Shown here in pieces: positions 1-5,652 of a DNA stretch of 6,409 bases (position 1 is the stretch's first letter; the number at the start of each line of letters is the position of its first letter). Where the stretch lies: contig JAZNDA010000103.1 in NCBI GenBank assembly GCA_045587785.1, positions 1-6,409 on the forward strand, given 5' to 3'. The DNA comes from RGIG8775 sp045587785. GTDB lineage: Bacteria; Bacillota; Clostridia; Oscillospirales; CAG-272. Made by a program: the position numbers and the translations under genes. The notes under the pieces are model-generated. The model was not told the DNA's origin, did no database searches, and was given only the letters and a program-made list of their open reading frames with translations.

Positions 1-38
1 AACGGGAAAAACAAGCTCGCTTGTTTTTCCCGTTTTTT
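1..38 (+). terminator. Rho-independent terminator hairpin
   Basis: A perfect 15-bp stem (1-15 with 20-34) closes a 4-nt CTCG loop. It is followed on the plus strand by a T-run, so it reads as an intrinsic terminator for a rightward gene lying left of the window. The stem is symmetrical and carries its own A/T tracts, so it could also stop the leftward glmM-acetyltransferase transcript. The minus-strand downstream bases fall outside the window, so that use cannot be confirmed. Confidence 0.8.
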
Positions 39-48
39 ATTTCGGACT

Positions 49-191
49 GCCGCGGAGCCATAGCTCCGTGGCACAAAATGCCGCACCTTCAGCACAAACC
101 CTTCCGCAAAAGTTTTGGTCCACCTTTTTTAAAAGGTGGCAGGATCCAAGGGCAGCGCCCTTGGTCGCTCACCGCAGTGAGCGAAAACTTT
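49..191 (+). repeat. Branched palindromic repeat, copy 1
   Basis: This gene-free stretch is a chain of hairpins. They are 49-58/63-72 (10 bp, one G.T pair), 120-128/131-139 (9 bp), 146-153/157-164 (8 bp) and 166-172/177-183 (7 bp). AAAGTTTT at 109-116 pairs with AAAACTTT at 184-191 and encloses the last three hairpins, giving a cloverleaf-like fold. The segment CAAAAGTTT-T/C-GGTC followed by a CCTTTT/AAAAGG hairpin recurs in reverse orientation at 2601-2700, with a different but still paired stem, so this is a dispersed family. It is probably a REP-like or MITE-like palindromic element. No coding capacity is apparent, and its function is unknown. Confidence 0.6.
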
Positions 192-220
192 CACAGCGCG
201 CTCGCCGTGACGTGACTGCG

Positions 221-892
221 TTACGCTCTATCTTCCATTTTCACCACGGTATCGGTGCCCTTAACAATGCAGTCAGCAGGGTACACGCCGCGCAGCGAGG
301 TCAGCGGATAGACCCTTGTGTTCTTGCCTATCACCGTGCCGGGGTTGACCACCGAACCGCATCCGATATCCGCGCCGTCGCCGAGAATACCGCCGATCTT
401 GCGGAGACCTGTTTGGTATTCGCGCTCGCCGTGGATAACGATGTTTTTTTTGTCGCTTTTGAGGTTGGAGCACACCGTGCCTGCGCCCATGTGCGCCCGA
501 TTTCCCAGCACCGAGTCGCCCACGTAGTTGTAGTGAGGCACCTGCACGCCGTCAAGCAGGATGCAGTTTTTCAGTTCCGAAGAATTGCCGAGCACACAGC
601 CCTCGCCCGTGATCACCGCACCGCGGATAAACGCCGAGGGGCGTACCTCACAGCCGTGCCCGATAATGGCAGGACCTTCGATAACGGCGGTGCCGTAGAT
701 CTTGACGTCCTTGCCCACGAGCACGTCATCAGACAGGCGGGTAAATCCCTCTATGCCCTTTTTCACAAGCTCGCGGATATAGTCTTTCAGAACGGGAAGC
801 ATCTCCCACGGGTACTCATGCGCCGAAAACAGCTCCTTAAGATAGGGCGTTTTGCAATCGAACAGCTCCTCTGTTTTAACAAACCTAAGCAA
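221..892 (-). CDS. GlmU-type left-handed beta-helix acetyltransferase (no uridylyltransferase domain)
   Basis: The product is about 223 aa and resembles the C-terminal acetyltransferase half of GlmU, which moves an acetyl group from acetyl-CoA to glucosamine-1-phosphate. After a ~45-residue helical lead (YPWEMLPVLKDYI) come hexapeptide turns (VLVGKDVKI, AIIGHGCEV, CVLGNSSEL, ILGDGADIG, TVIGKNTRV) typical of the left-handed beta-helix. Against E. coli GlmU as I recall it, the VRP arginine (R84), the ELK lysine (K108), the catalytic histidine in VPHYNYVGD (H120) and the GAGT turn are all present. The N-terminal nucleotidyltransferase domain is absent, so UDP transfer would need another protein. 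I chose the TTG start at 892 because AGGGAGG (907-901) lies 8 nt upstream. The ATG at 919 (232 aa) has no Shine-Dalgarno. The TTG start overlaps the glmM end by 8 nt, implying translational coupling. Substrate assignment is inference; another sugar-phosphate or NDP-sugar acyltransferase is possible. Confidence 0.88.
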   Translation of the reverse strand: MLRFVKTEELFDCKTPYLKELFSAHEYPWEMLPVLKDYIRELVKKGIEGFTRLSDDVLVGKDVKIYGTAVIEGPAIIGHGCEVRPSAFIRGAVITGEGCVLGNSSELKNCILLDGVQVPHYNYVGDSVLGNRAHMGAGTVCSNLKSDKKNIVIHGEREYQTGLRKIGGILGDGADIGCGSVVNPGTVIGKNTRVYPLTSLRGVYPADCIVKGTDTVVKMEDRA

Positions 893-2498
893 TGACGTGT
901 CCTCCCTTTGTAATGGCATCTGCGATGCTGTCGGCGTATTCCGCGCACTTTTGCTCGCTCTCGCACTCGATCATCACGCGGATCACGGGCTCGGTACCGC
1001 TCTTGCGAAGCAGTGCCCTGCCCTTGCCGCCGATCTGTTGCTCCACGGCTTCAAGAGCCGCCAGAACCGACGCGTCACCCATCACCGCGTCCTTGTTTTT
1101 GACGCGCAGATTTTTGATATATTGCGGATACAGTACAAGCCCCTCGGTCAGCGCACCAAGCGTGCTCTTTCTGTCGCAGACCTCCTCGGTCACCATGATG
1201 GCGGTGAGAAGTCCGTCACCCGTGGTGGCGTATTTTTTGAGAATAATATGCCCCGACTGCTCGCCGCCGAGCGAAAAGTCATTCTTTTGCATACATTCAT
1301 ATACAAAACGGTCACCCACAGCGGTGTGCTCGCAGGTAATACCGCACGCCGAGAGCGCGGCATCCAGACCGCTGTTGGACATCACGGTCGCCACCACGGT
1401 GTTTCCGTTCAGCATACCGCGTGACTGCAAACGCTTACCGAGGATATACATGATGGCATCGCCGTCCACCACCTTGCCGTTTTCGTCCACGGCAATACAG
1501 CGGTCGCAGTCGCCGTCAAACGCAAATCCGAGATCCAGATGCTTTTCTCTGACCAGACGGCAAAGATTTTCAATATGCGTGGAGCCACAGCCGTTGTTGA
1601 TGTTCAGACCGTTGGGCTGGTTCCCCACCACCGTGAGCTGTGCGCCCAGCGCACCAAAGAGGGCACCCGCGATCATCCAGGACGCGCCGTTGGCGCAGTC
1701 AAGACCGATCCTGAGATTTTTGTAAGAATGAGATGCCAGCGACACCAGATACCCCACGTAGCGGTTTCTGCCTGCCACGTGGTCAATGATGCTTCCGATG
1801 CGCTCACCCGTAGCCAGAGGCAGATCGTCACCCATCACGCCCAGCGTCTCCAAGTCGCCGTCAAGATAGGCTTCAATGAGCGCAGTGGTCGCATCGTCCA
1901 GCTTTTCGCCGTGTCGGTTGATCACTTTAATACCGTTATCGTAAAAGGGATTATGCGATGCGGTGATCATGATGCCGCAGTCAAACCCCTCCATCCGTGT
2001 CACATAAGAAACGCTGGGGGTGGTGGTCACGTGGAGCATATAGGCGTCGGCTCCCGATGCGGTAATGCCTGCCACGATGGAATATTCCAGCATGTAGCTG
2101 GATCGTCTGGTGTCCTTGCCGATCACGATCCGCGGACGCTCGCCCACGCGCTTCTTGCCCGACAGCTCAGAGGAAAAATACCAGCCGAGAAATCTGCCCA
2201 CGCGGTACGCCTGCATGGAAGAAAGACCGACGTTTGCCTCACCTCTGAAGCCGTCGGTGCCGAAATACTTGTTCTTGTGCGTTCCGGATTTTGTCACGGG
2301 CGGCTTGGATGACAACAGCTCGTCGGCAGAGATGCCGAACAGCTCACACAGTCTTGTCACCTTATCCAGACCCGGAAGTGCTTGCCCCATCTCCCATTTG
2401 GAGACCGACTGACGGGACACCTCGGTCTTTTCGGCAAGCTGTTCTTGTGAAAGACCGCAGGAAAGACGCAGTTTGGCTATTTTTTCACCTATTTTCAC
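885..2498 (-). CDS. glmM: Phosphoglucosamine mutase with N-terminal XRE-type HTH domain
   Basis: The 537-aa product joins two modules. Residues 1-63 are a Cro/CI-type helix-turn-helix with the canonical LSQEQLAEKTEVSRQSVSKW core. A short linker (64-76) leads into a full-length GlmM (77-537; stand-alone GlmM is usually about 450 aa). GlmM interconverts glucosamine-6-P and glucosamine-1-P in cytosolic UDP-GlcNAc synthesis. Visible landmarks are KYFGTDGFRG (77-86), the phosphoserine loop TASHNP (Ser181), the Mg-binding DGDCDR (328-333), the sugar-binding GGEQSGH (411-417) and the phosphate-binding RKSGTEP (498-504). All catalytic signatures are intact. The start is GTG, with GGGAGG (2512-2507) 8 nt upstream. 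No Shine-Dalgarno precedes the linker codons (the nearest candidate is GTG at 2297-2295), so a separate HTH-less product is not indicated. It is the first gene of a unit with the GlmU-like acetyltransferase. The HTH suggests autoregulation, but that is inference. Confidence 0.95.
   Translation of the reverse strand: MKIGEKIAKLRLSCGLSQEQLAEKTEVSRQSVSKWEMGQALPGLDKVTRLCELFGISADELLSSKPPVTKSGTHKNKYFGTDGFRGEANVGLSSMQAYRVGRFLGWYFSSELSGKKRVGERPRIVIGKDTRRSSYMLEYSIVAGITASGADAYMLHVTTTPSVSYVTRMEGFDCGIMITASHNPFYDNGIKVINRHGEKLDDATTALIEAYLDGDLETLGVMGDDLPLATGERIGSIIDHVAGRNRYVGYLVSLASHSYKNLRIGLDCANGASWMIAGALFGALGAQLTVVGNQPNGLNINNGCGSTHIENLCRLVREKHLDLGFAFDGDCDRCIAVDENGKVVDGDAIMYILGKRLQSRGMLNGNTVVATVMSNSGLDAALSACGITCEHTAVGDRFVYECMQKNDFSLGGEQSGHIILKKYATTGDGLLTAIMVTEEVCDRKSTLGALTEGLVLYPQYIKNLRVKNKDAVMGDASVLAALEAVEQQIGGKGRALLRKSGTEPVIRVMIECESEQKCAEYADSIADAITKGGHVIA
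901..907 (-). promoter_or_regulatory. Internal Shine-Dalgarno site deciding the TTG start of the acetyltransferase
   Basis: AGGGAGG on the minus strand lies inside the last codons of glmM, 8 nt before TTG at 892-890. It lies downstream of the alternative ATG at 919 and so cannot serve it. This supports the TTG start and coupling of the two cistrons. Confidence 0.7.
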
Positions 2499-2506
2499 GC
2501 AAGGAT

Positions 2507-2512
2507 CCTCCC
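2507..2512 (-). promoter_or_regulatory. Shine-Dalgarno site of HTH-glmM
   Basis: GGGAGG on the minus strand lies 8 nt before the GTG at 2498. This fixes translation initiation upstream of the HTH domain rather than at the GlmM domain, so the fused protein is the expected product. Confidence 0.8.
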
Positions 2513-2532
2513 AAATCTATTTTTTCATATAC

Positions 2533-2561
2533 ATTATATGACACTCTCTCAAAGTTGACAA
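2533..2561 (-). promoter_or_regulatory. Sigma-A-type promoter of the glmM-acetyltransferase unit
   Basis: On the minus strand, -35 TTGTCA (2561-2556) and -10 TATAAT (2538-2533) are separated by exactly 17 bp. Transcription would start near 2526, giving a leader of roughly 27 nt before the GTG. The match is five of six at -35 and six of six at -10. Confidence 0.8.
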
Positions 2562-2566
2562 TCAAC
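2554..2566. promoter_or_regulatory. Candidate operator overlapping the -35 box
   Basis: GTTGATTGTCAAC (minus strand) is a perfect 5-3-5 inverted repeat that overlaps the -35 hexamer of the glmM promoter. XRE-type regulators commonly bind short palindromes in this position. The fused HTH of the first gene is the obvious candidate ligand, but a 13-bp palindrome can occur by chance and binding is not shown. Confidence 0.4.
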
Positions 2567-2584
2567 CAAACGCGCCGAATTTCC

Positions 2585-2700
2585 GCAACCAAGAGTTGCA
2601 AAAAGGCGCTCGGGGCTCTGCTCCTTGCCCCTTTTCGGGGCTCCGCCCCGTACCCCGCAAGCCTTTGAAAAGGCTTGACCGAAACTTTTGCCGCAAAGGA
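2585..2700 (-). repeat. Palindromic repeat, copy 2 (inverted relative to copy 1)
   Basis: Hairpins are at 2585-2589/2595-2599, 2636-2641/2645-2650 (CGGGGC/GCCCCG) and 2659-2666/2669-2676 (AAGCCTTT/AAAGGCTT). Read on the minus strand, the end CGGCAAAAGTTTCGGTC followed by a CCTTTT hairpin matches copy 1 at 106-140. The hairpin arms differ between copies but pair in both, which suggests selection on structure or a family of related elements. It lies between the zinc-ribbon gene and the glmM promoter. No coding potential is visible. Confidence 0.6.
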
Positions 2701-2760
2701 AAGATAGGGTCTGCGGATAGCAATATTGTCTTACAGTCGCGTTTGTGAACTCACACGAAA

Positions 2761-2803
2761 GGCGAATATCACTGCGTAGCAATATCACTCGCCGAAGGCG
2801 ACA
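2761..2803 (-). repeat. Hairpin-array module related to 5961-6003
   Basis: This 43-nt stretch is the approximate reverse complement of 5961-6003, sharing most positions including GAATATCACTGCG, AGCAATA and ACTCGCCG. It has small stems (TGC-GTA-GCA; TCGCC-GAA-GGCGA at 2789-2801) separated by ATATCAC linkers (2766-2772 and 2782-2788). ATATCAC is one base different from the ATTTCAC linker in the array between the tRNA genes. This shows that the array is built from a dispersed, modular hairpin repeat. Confidence 0.65.
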
Positions 2804-2828
2804 GGGCAGTAACCTTCCGTCACTGCCC
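2804..2828 (-). terminator. Hairpin downstream of the zinc-ribbon gene, possible weak terminator
   Basis: A 7-bp GC-rich stem (GGGCAGT 2804-2810 with ACTGCCC 2822-2828) closes an 11-nt loop about 10 nt after the stop codon at 2839. There is no T-run on the minus strand after it, so it is either a weak or Rho-assisted 3' end or simply part of the adjoining hairpin repeats. Confidence 0.35.
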
Positions 2829-2838
2829 CGTCGATATT

Positions 2839-3486
2839 TTATTCCAAATGCAGGCTGTCGCAATCCAAAAAGGCGTGCGCCCCAAGATAGGAGTCCACGG
2901 GCACGATCCTTGACGCGCCGCACTTCTCGCAATACACTAAAATGCCGTCGTCCATGATCTCTACGCCATATTCCCCCTCGGTATTCTCGGGACACTTGCA
3001 AAAGATCTTCTTCTCCTCCTTAAGATCCTGTATCACAAACATCACGATGTCCCGTATCTGCGGATCGGGCAACAATTCCTCATCGTCCTCACGGTGAAGC
3101 ATCTCATAACTGTCGACACCGCTTTTTTCCATCATGTCAAGCAGTTCAAGCTCACTCTTGGCAAGTGCCGCTTTTACGTGGTTGATCTCGCCCATAAACC
3201 CGATATTTACCTCGGAATACGGACATGACAGCGCAAACAGCTCCTTGCCGTAAAACAGATTTTTGCTGACCACAAACTGATGCGGCCTCGGGCATAAAAT
3301 ACACGGCACCGTCAGCCTCACCTTTCCGTCATTGGTATACACCGCCGTCAGCTCGCTTTTGCCGCAGGTGCATTTGAGCTTGACCATGTCCGCCTCCATG
3401 GAAAACATGCCCACCGCCGAAATGACACCGCTCCCGCAATGCGGACAGCGATACGCCAGCGTCGTTGTCTTTGTCTCAATTACCAT
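2839..3486 (-). CDS. Cysteine-rich zinc-ribbon-like protein of unknown function
   Basis: The 215-aa product belongs to no family I recognise. It has no signal peptide or membrane segment, so it is probably cytosolic. Cysteines fall in three pairable clusters: C14-x2-C17 with C39-x-C41; C62-x2-C65 (followed by H69) with C88; and C163-x-C165 with C186-x2-C189. Each looks like a zinc ribbon or knuckle. Between the second and third lies an acidic, probably helical stretch (about 100-160). The last two pairs (CKCPENTEG and YCEKCGASR) resemble a rubredoxin-like or zinc-ribbon unit. The ATG start has AAGGGG (3499-3494) 7 nt upstream. The gene is in the same direction as glmM but separated from it by 340 bp of repeats and a promoter, so it is probably its own transcription unit. 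Nucleic-acid or protein binding is plausible but unproven. Confidence 0.8.
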   Translation of the reverse strand: MVIETKTTTLAYRCPHCGSGVISAVGMFSMEADMVKLKCTCGKSELTAVYTNDGKVRLTVPCILCPRPHQFVVSKNLFYGKELFALSCPYSEVNIGFMGEINHVKAALAKSELELLDMMEKSGVDSYEMLHREDDEELLPDPQIRDIVMFVIQDLKEEKKIFCKCPENTEGEYGVEIMDDGILVYCEKCGASRIVPVDSYLGAHAFLDCDSLHLE

Positions 3487-3514
3487 ATCTGTTCCCCTTG
3501 TCGATTTTAGTAAT

Positions 3515-3520
3515 AGTATA
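3515..3520 (-). promoter_or_regulatory. Possible -10 element of the zinc-ribbon gene
   Basis: TATACT on the minus strand lies about 30 bp before the ATG, and a GTCA-AAA-TGAC inverted repeat is just upstream of it (3523-3533). No convincing -35 is seen at 16-18 bp, so this is a weak prediction. Confidence 0.3.
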
Positions 3521-3566
3521 TGTCATTTTGACCGTGCGGCTCTCACAATCGCTCGACCCCGATTGA

Positions 3567-3597
3567 CAAAAACGGCAGAGTTTCTCTGCCGTTGTTT
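3567..3597. terminator. Bidirectional Rho-independent terminator
   Basis: A perfect 10-bp stem (AACGGCAGAG 3571-3580 with CTCTGCCGTT 3584-3593) closes a TTT loop. The minus-strand exit is a T-run (TTTTTG) and the plus-strand exit is GTTTT. It lies downstream of the leftward foldase gene and upstream of the zinc-ribbon gene, so it most likely ends the foldase transcript about 290 nt after its stop, insulating the next gene. Confidence 0.8.
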
Positions 3598-3640
3598 TAC
3601 TGACAAACATAAATTATAATAACAACCTATCGGTTTGCAT

Positions 3641-3782
3641 AAAGGCTCCCTCCGGGAGGGAGCTGTCGCCGAGTAGGCGACTGAGGGAGCCCGCGCGACG
3701 AATAAAGTCTGCATGTTGGGTGAAGGCGCGCAGGCTCCTTCCACCGCTAATCGCGGTCCCCCTCCCTCTCGGAGGGAGGCTT
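3641..3782. repeat. Multi-hairpin MITE-like element with imperfect terminal inverted repeats
   Basis: This ~142-bp gene-free element begins AAGGCTCCCTC and ends GAGGGAGGCTT, which are 11-bp terminal inverted repeats with one mismatch. Inside are stems at 3645-3652/3656-3663, 3665-3670/3676-3681, 3686-3697/3727-3738 (12 bp, one mismatch), 3743-3747/3753-3757 and 3761-3768/3772-3779. The first arm (3644-3652) can instead pair with 3683-3691, enclosing the second hairpin, so two mutually exclusive folds exist. The flanks share CGGTTTGC / CGGTTTTGCC (3631-3638 and 3784-3793), and no clean target duplication is seen. I recall very similar GGCTCCCTCCGGGAGGGAGC elements in many gut Clostridia, but I have not checked this. 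Confidence 0.65.
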
Positions 3783-3795
3783 CGGTTTTGCCGAA
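3781..3795. other. Small hairpin and the rest of the foldase 3' region
   Basis: TTCGG/CCGAA (3781-3785/3791-3795) forms a 5-bp hairpin just beyond the MITE-like element. The remaining bases up to the foldase stop codon at 3885 (3796-3884) are AT-rich and show no gene, terminator or repeat that I can support. Confidence 0.35.
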
Positions 3796-3884
3796 TTTGT
3801 CAGTTTTAACAATAGCAATTTTAAATCATTGATTCGTCAACGATCCAACGTTTGCCGTCTCTACCGTTTTGTTTTCAGCCGATC

Positions 3885-5579
3885 TTATTCTGCCGCCGTT
3901 GTTTTTGCTGTGTTCTTGGCGATCGCCTTGTCGTTGAGCTTGACGTACTTTTCGGTCAGCTCCTCAATAAGAAGCGTATACTTATCGTTCGTATAAGCTT
4001 CCTTTGCCGATGCGTAGTAAGGAGCCTTGCCCTCGCCGATAAAGTACATCACGTGATAGCCGAACTCGGTCTCTACAATACCCGTATCGCCGCTCTTTCT
4101 TGCCTGATCAAAGGTCCAGTCATTGAAGGAGTCGACCATCTGTCCTTCGGTCGTGCCCTCGTATACGCAATTCGAGTCCTCGTTATAGGTCTTTGCCAGT
4201 TCCTCGAACGCTTCTCTTGTCTGCTCGCCTGCCAAGAATTCAGAGAGAACCTTCTCTGCCTTTTCCTTAGCCGCGGTCTTGGTCGCCTCGTCTGCATCCT
4301 TTGCCGCCTTGATCAGAATGTGCGCGATGTCCTTGGTCTCAGATTCGTCAAGGTGCATAGCCTCAGTCACCACGTACACGCTCTTGGCGTATTGTTCATC
4401 GTCGGACTCGTCCACGGTCTTGCTGTCGCCTGCCTTTGTGTCGTCAGAGGAGAGCCATGTCACGATCTCGTCCTCGGAAAGCGTGTTATAGCCTGCACTC
4501 TGCTCGATCTCCGACACGGCGGTCTTGCAGGTGTTCACAAGGCTCTGTGCGATATTTCTGAACATAGCACCGTAAGTGGCGTCATCGGTAAAGCTCTCGG
4601 CGGACGTCTCGCCCTTTACCACCACGTTGTAGGTGTTCTCGATGATGTTCTGCATAGCGGCGGCTACGATCTCCTCGTCGGGAGTTGCCAATGCGCCCTT
4701 GTTGTTTTCGATCAGATAATCAAAGGACTTCGTGATCTCGTACTCAATGATCACCTTCTTGAAGCTGTCAACATCGGTTGCCTTTGCCAATCTCTCAGCA
4801 TAAGCATCCACCAGCTTTTCATCCTCGACATAACCAACCCCATCGTCCGCATAGTCCTCTGCCTTCAAAAGGAAGTCGTATACAAGAAAGTCCGCGCTGT
4901 AGTAGCCGTCCTTATTCTCCTCTACGTACGCGAAAACGTCGGCATCGGTAAGAGTTCCCCCGATCTCCTCTGTCACCTGTGTGGCGTACTTGGAGCCAAG
5001 CACGTAAAGCTCCATCGCCTTGCGGATATCCTTTTTCTTGACACCCATGCCGAACGAGGCTGCCGAATACTCGGCCATGGTCTCGTCTATGCTCTTGAGA
5101 TCATCTTCATCAAGCTTTACGCCCTTTGCGGTTGCTTCCTCGGCAAGTGCCACAAGCTCCTTGGAGGTGGCGATCGCCGAATCAAAGAAGTCGGCAAGCG
5201 TGTACTGGCTCATCAGCTGCTGAGCCGCCTGCAGCGCCTGATTGGGATCGTCCTGATACATATAGTAGTAGTAAGTGTAGTAATAATTCTCAAAGGTCGA
5301 AGAATAAGCAAGATTCTCATAATAGGGGAGCATCGTGCCCGTTACTTCAAAATTCTCGGAGCTGACATACACGGTATTTCTCTCCATAATGCCGGAGTCA
5401 GAGAAAATAAAGAGCGCAAGTGCCGAAAGAATCAACACCGCGATCACGGCGATCATAAGCACCGACGTGCGATCCTTTTTCGCGCCGTTTTTGCCTTTTT
5501 TCACTGCAACAGACGAGCCTCCCGACATGCTGTAGACGTCATCATATCTGTTATTTCTGGTTCTGTTTCCTTTTCCCAT
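3885..5579 (-). CDS. Membrane-anchored parvulin-type peptidyl-prolyl isomerase (PpiC/PrsA-like foldase)
   Basis: The product has 564 aa from the ATG at 5579 (569 from GTG at 5594). Parvulins isomerise X-Pro bonds and help exported proteins fold outside the membrane. In the 569-aa numbering, residues 1-44 are a basic, low-complexity cytosolic tail. One transmembrane helix (about 45-64, SVLMIAVIAVLILSALALFI) with preceding lysines predicts an N-in, C-out anchor. No lipobox cysteine follows, unlike classical lipoprotein PrsA. A tyrosine-rich patch (104-113, YYYTYYYYMY) and a long helical region precede the parvulin domain (about 423-522), which begins DIAHILIK and ends FGYHVMYF. Residues about 216-290 (TLTDADVFAYVEENKDGY and on) may be a degenerate first parvulin-like unit. 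The ATG is preferred because AAGGTGG (5597-5591) lies 11 nt upstream, while the GTG overlaps this site and has none of its own. The gene appears monocistronic. Isomerase versus pure chaperone activity cannot be decided here. Confidence 0.9.
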   Translation of the reverse strand: MGKGNRTRNNRYDDVYSMSGGSSVAVKKGKNGAKKDRTSVLMIAVIAVLILSALALFIFSDSGIMERNTVYVSSENFEVTGTMLPYYENLAYSSTFENYYYTYYYYMYQDDPNQALQAAQQLMSQYTLADFFDSAIATSKELVALAEEATAKGVKLDEDDLKSIDETMAEYSAASFGMGVKKKDIRKAMELYVLGSKYATQVTEEIGGTLTDADVFAYVEENKDGYYSADFLVYDFLLKAEDYADDGVGYVEDEKLVDAYAERLAKATDVDSFKKVIIEYEITKSFDYLIENNKGALATPDEEIVAAAMQNIIENTYNVVVKGETSAESFTDDATYGAMFRNIAQSLVNTCKTAVSEIEQSAGYNTLSEDEIVTWLSSDDTKAGDSKTVDESDDEQYAKSVYVVTEAMHLDESETKDIAHILIKAAKDADEATKTAAKEKAEKVLSEFLAGEQTREAFEELAKTYNEDSNCVYEGTTEGQMVDSFNDWTFDQARKSGDTGIVETEFGYHVMYFIGEGKAPYYASAKEAYTNDKYTLLIEELTEKYVKLNDKAIAKNTAKTTAAE

Positions 5580-5617
5580 GATTTCGGGTTCCACCTTTTC
5601 ATTAGAATTTCATGAAA

Positions 5618-5652
5618 GTGCGCCTGCGGGCACACGAATTCTCTTTATTATA
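5618..5652 (-). promoter_or_regulatory. Foldase leader: possible -10 box and 5'-UTR hairpin
   Basis: On the minus strand a perfect TATAAT (5652-5647) lies upstream of a 7-bp GC-rich hairpin (5629-5635 with 5618-5624, loop CGCA, one G.T pair). A TTGACA just before the -10 is only 3 nt away and cannot be its -35, and no good -35 is found at 16-18 bp. The hairpin would lie in the leader, about 20 nt before the Shine-Dalgarno. Confidence 0.35.

Noticed and set aside
68..895. 275-codon plus-strand frame over the acetyltransferase
   Set aside because: The minus strand encodes a recognisable left-handed beta-helix enzyme. The plus-strand product has no domain and begins inside a palindromic repeat.
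852..2412. Several plus-strand frames of 100-277 codons across glmM
   Set aside because: All are antisense to a gene with intact catalytic motifs, and none shows a domain or a credible ribosome-binding site.
2499..2560. glmS-type ribozyme or other riboswitch in the glmM leader
   Set aside because: The predicted leader is only about 27 nt long, too short for a known riboswitch aptamer.
2555..2560. Plus-strand TTGACA as a rightward promoter
   Set aside because: No -10-like hexamer occurs 16-18 bp downstream, and no rightward gene follows.
2549..3001. 150-codon minus-strand frame across 2549-3001
   Set aside because: It runs through the repeats and the 3' end of the zinc-ribbon gene in a different frame. 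The arginine-rich product with no domain is typical of translated palindromic repeats.
3852..5615. 587-codon open frame on the plus strand antisense to the foldase
   Set aside because: It lies almost exactly over the minus-strand foldase gene, which has a clear transmembrane anchor, parvulin motifs and a ribosome-binding site. The antisense translation is rich in Leu, Val, His and Cys with no recognisable domain, so it is a shadow.
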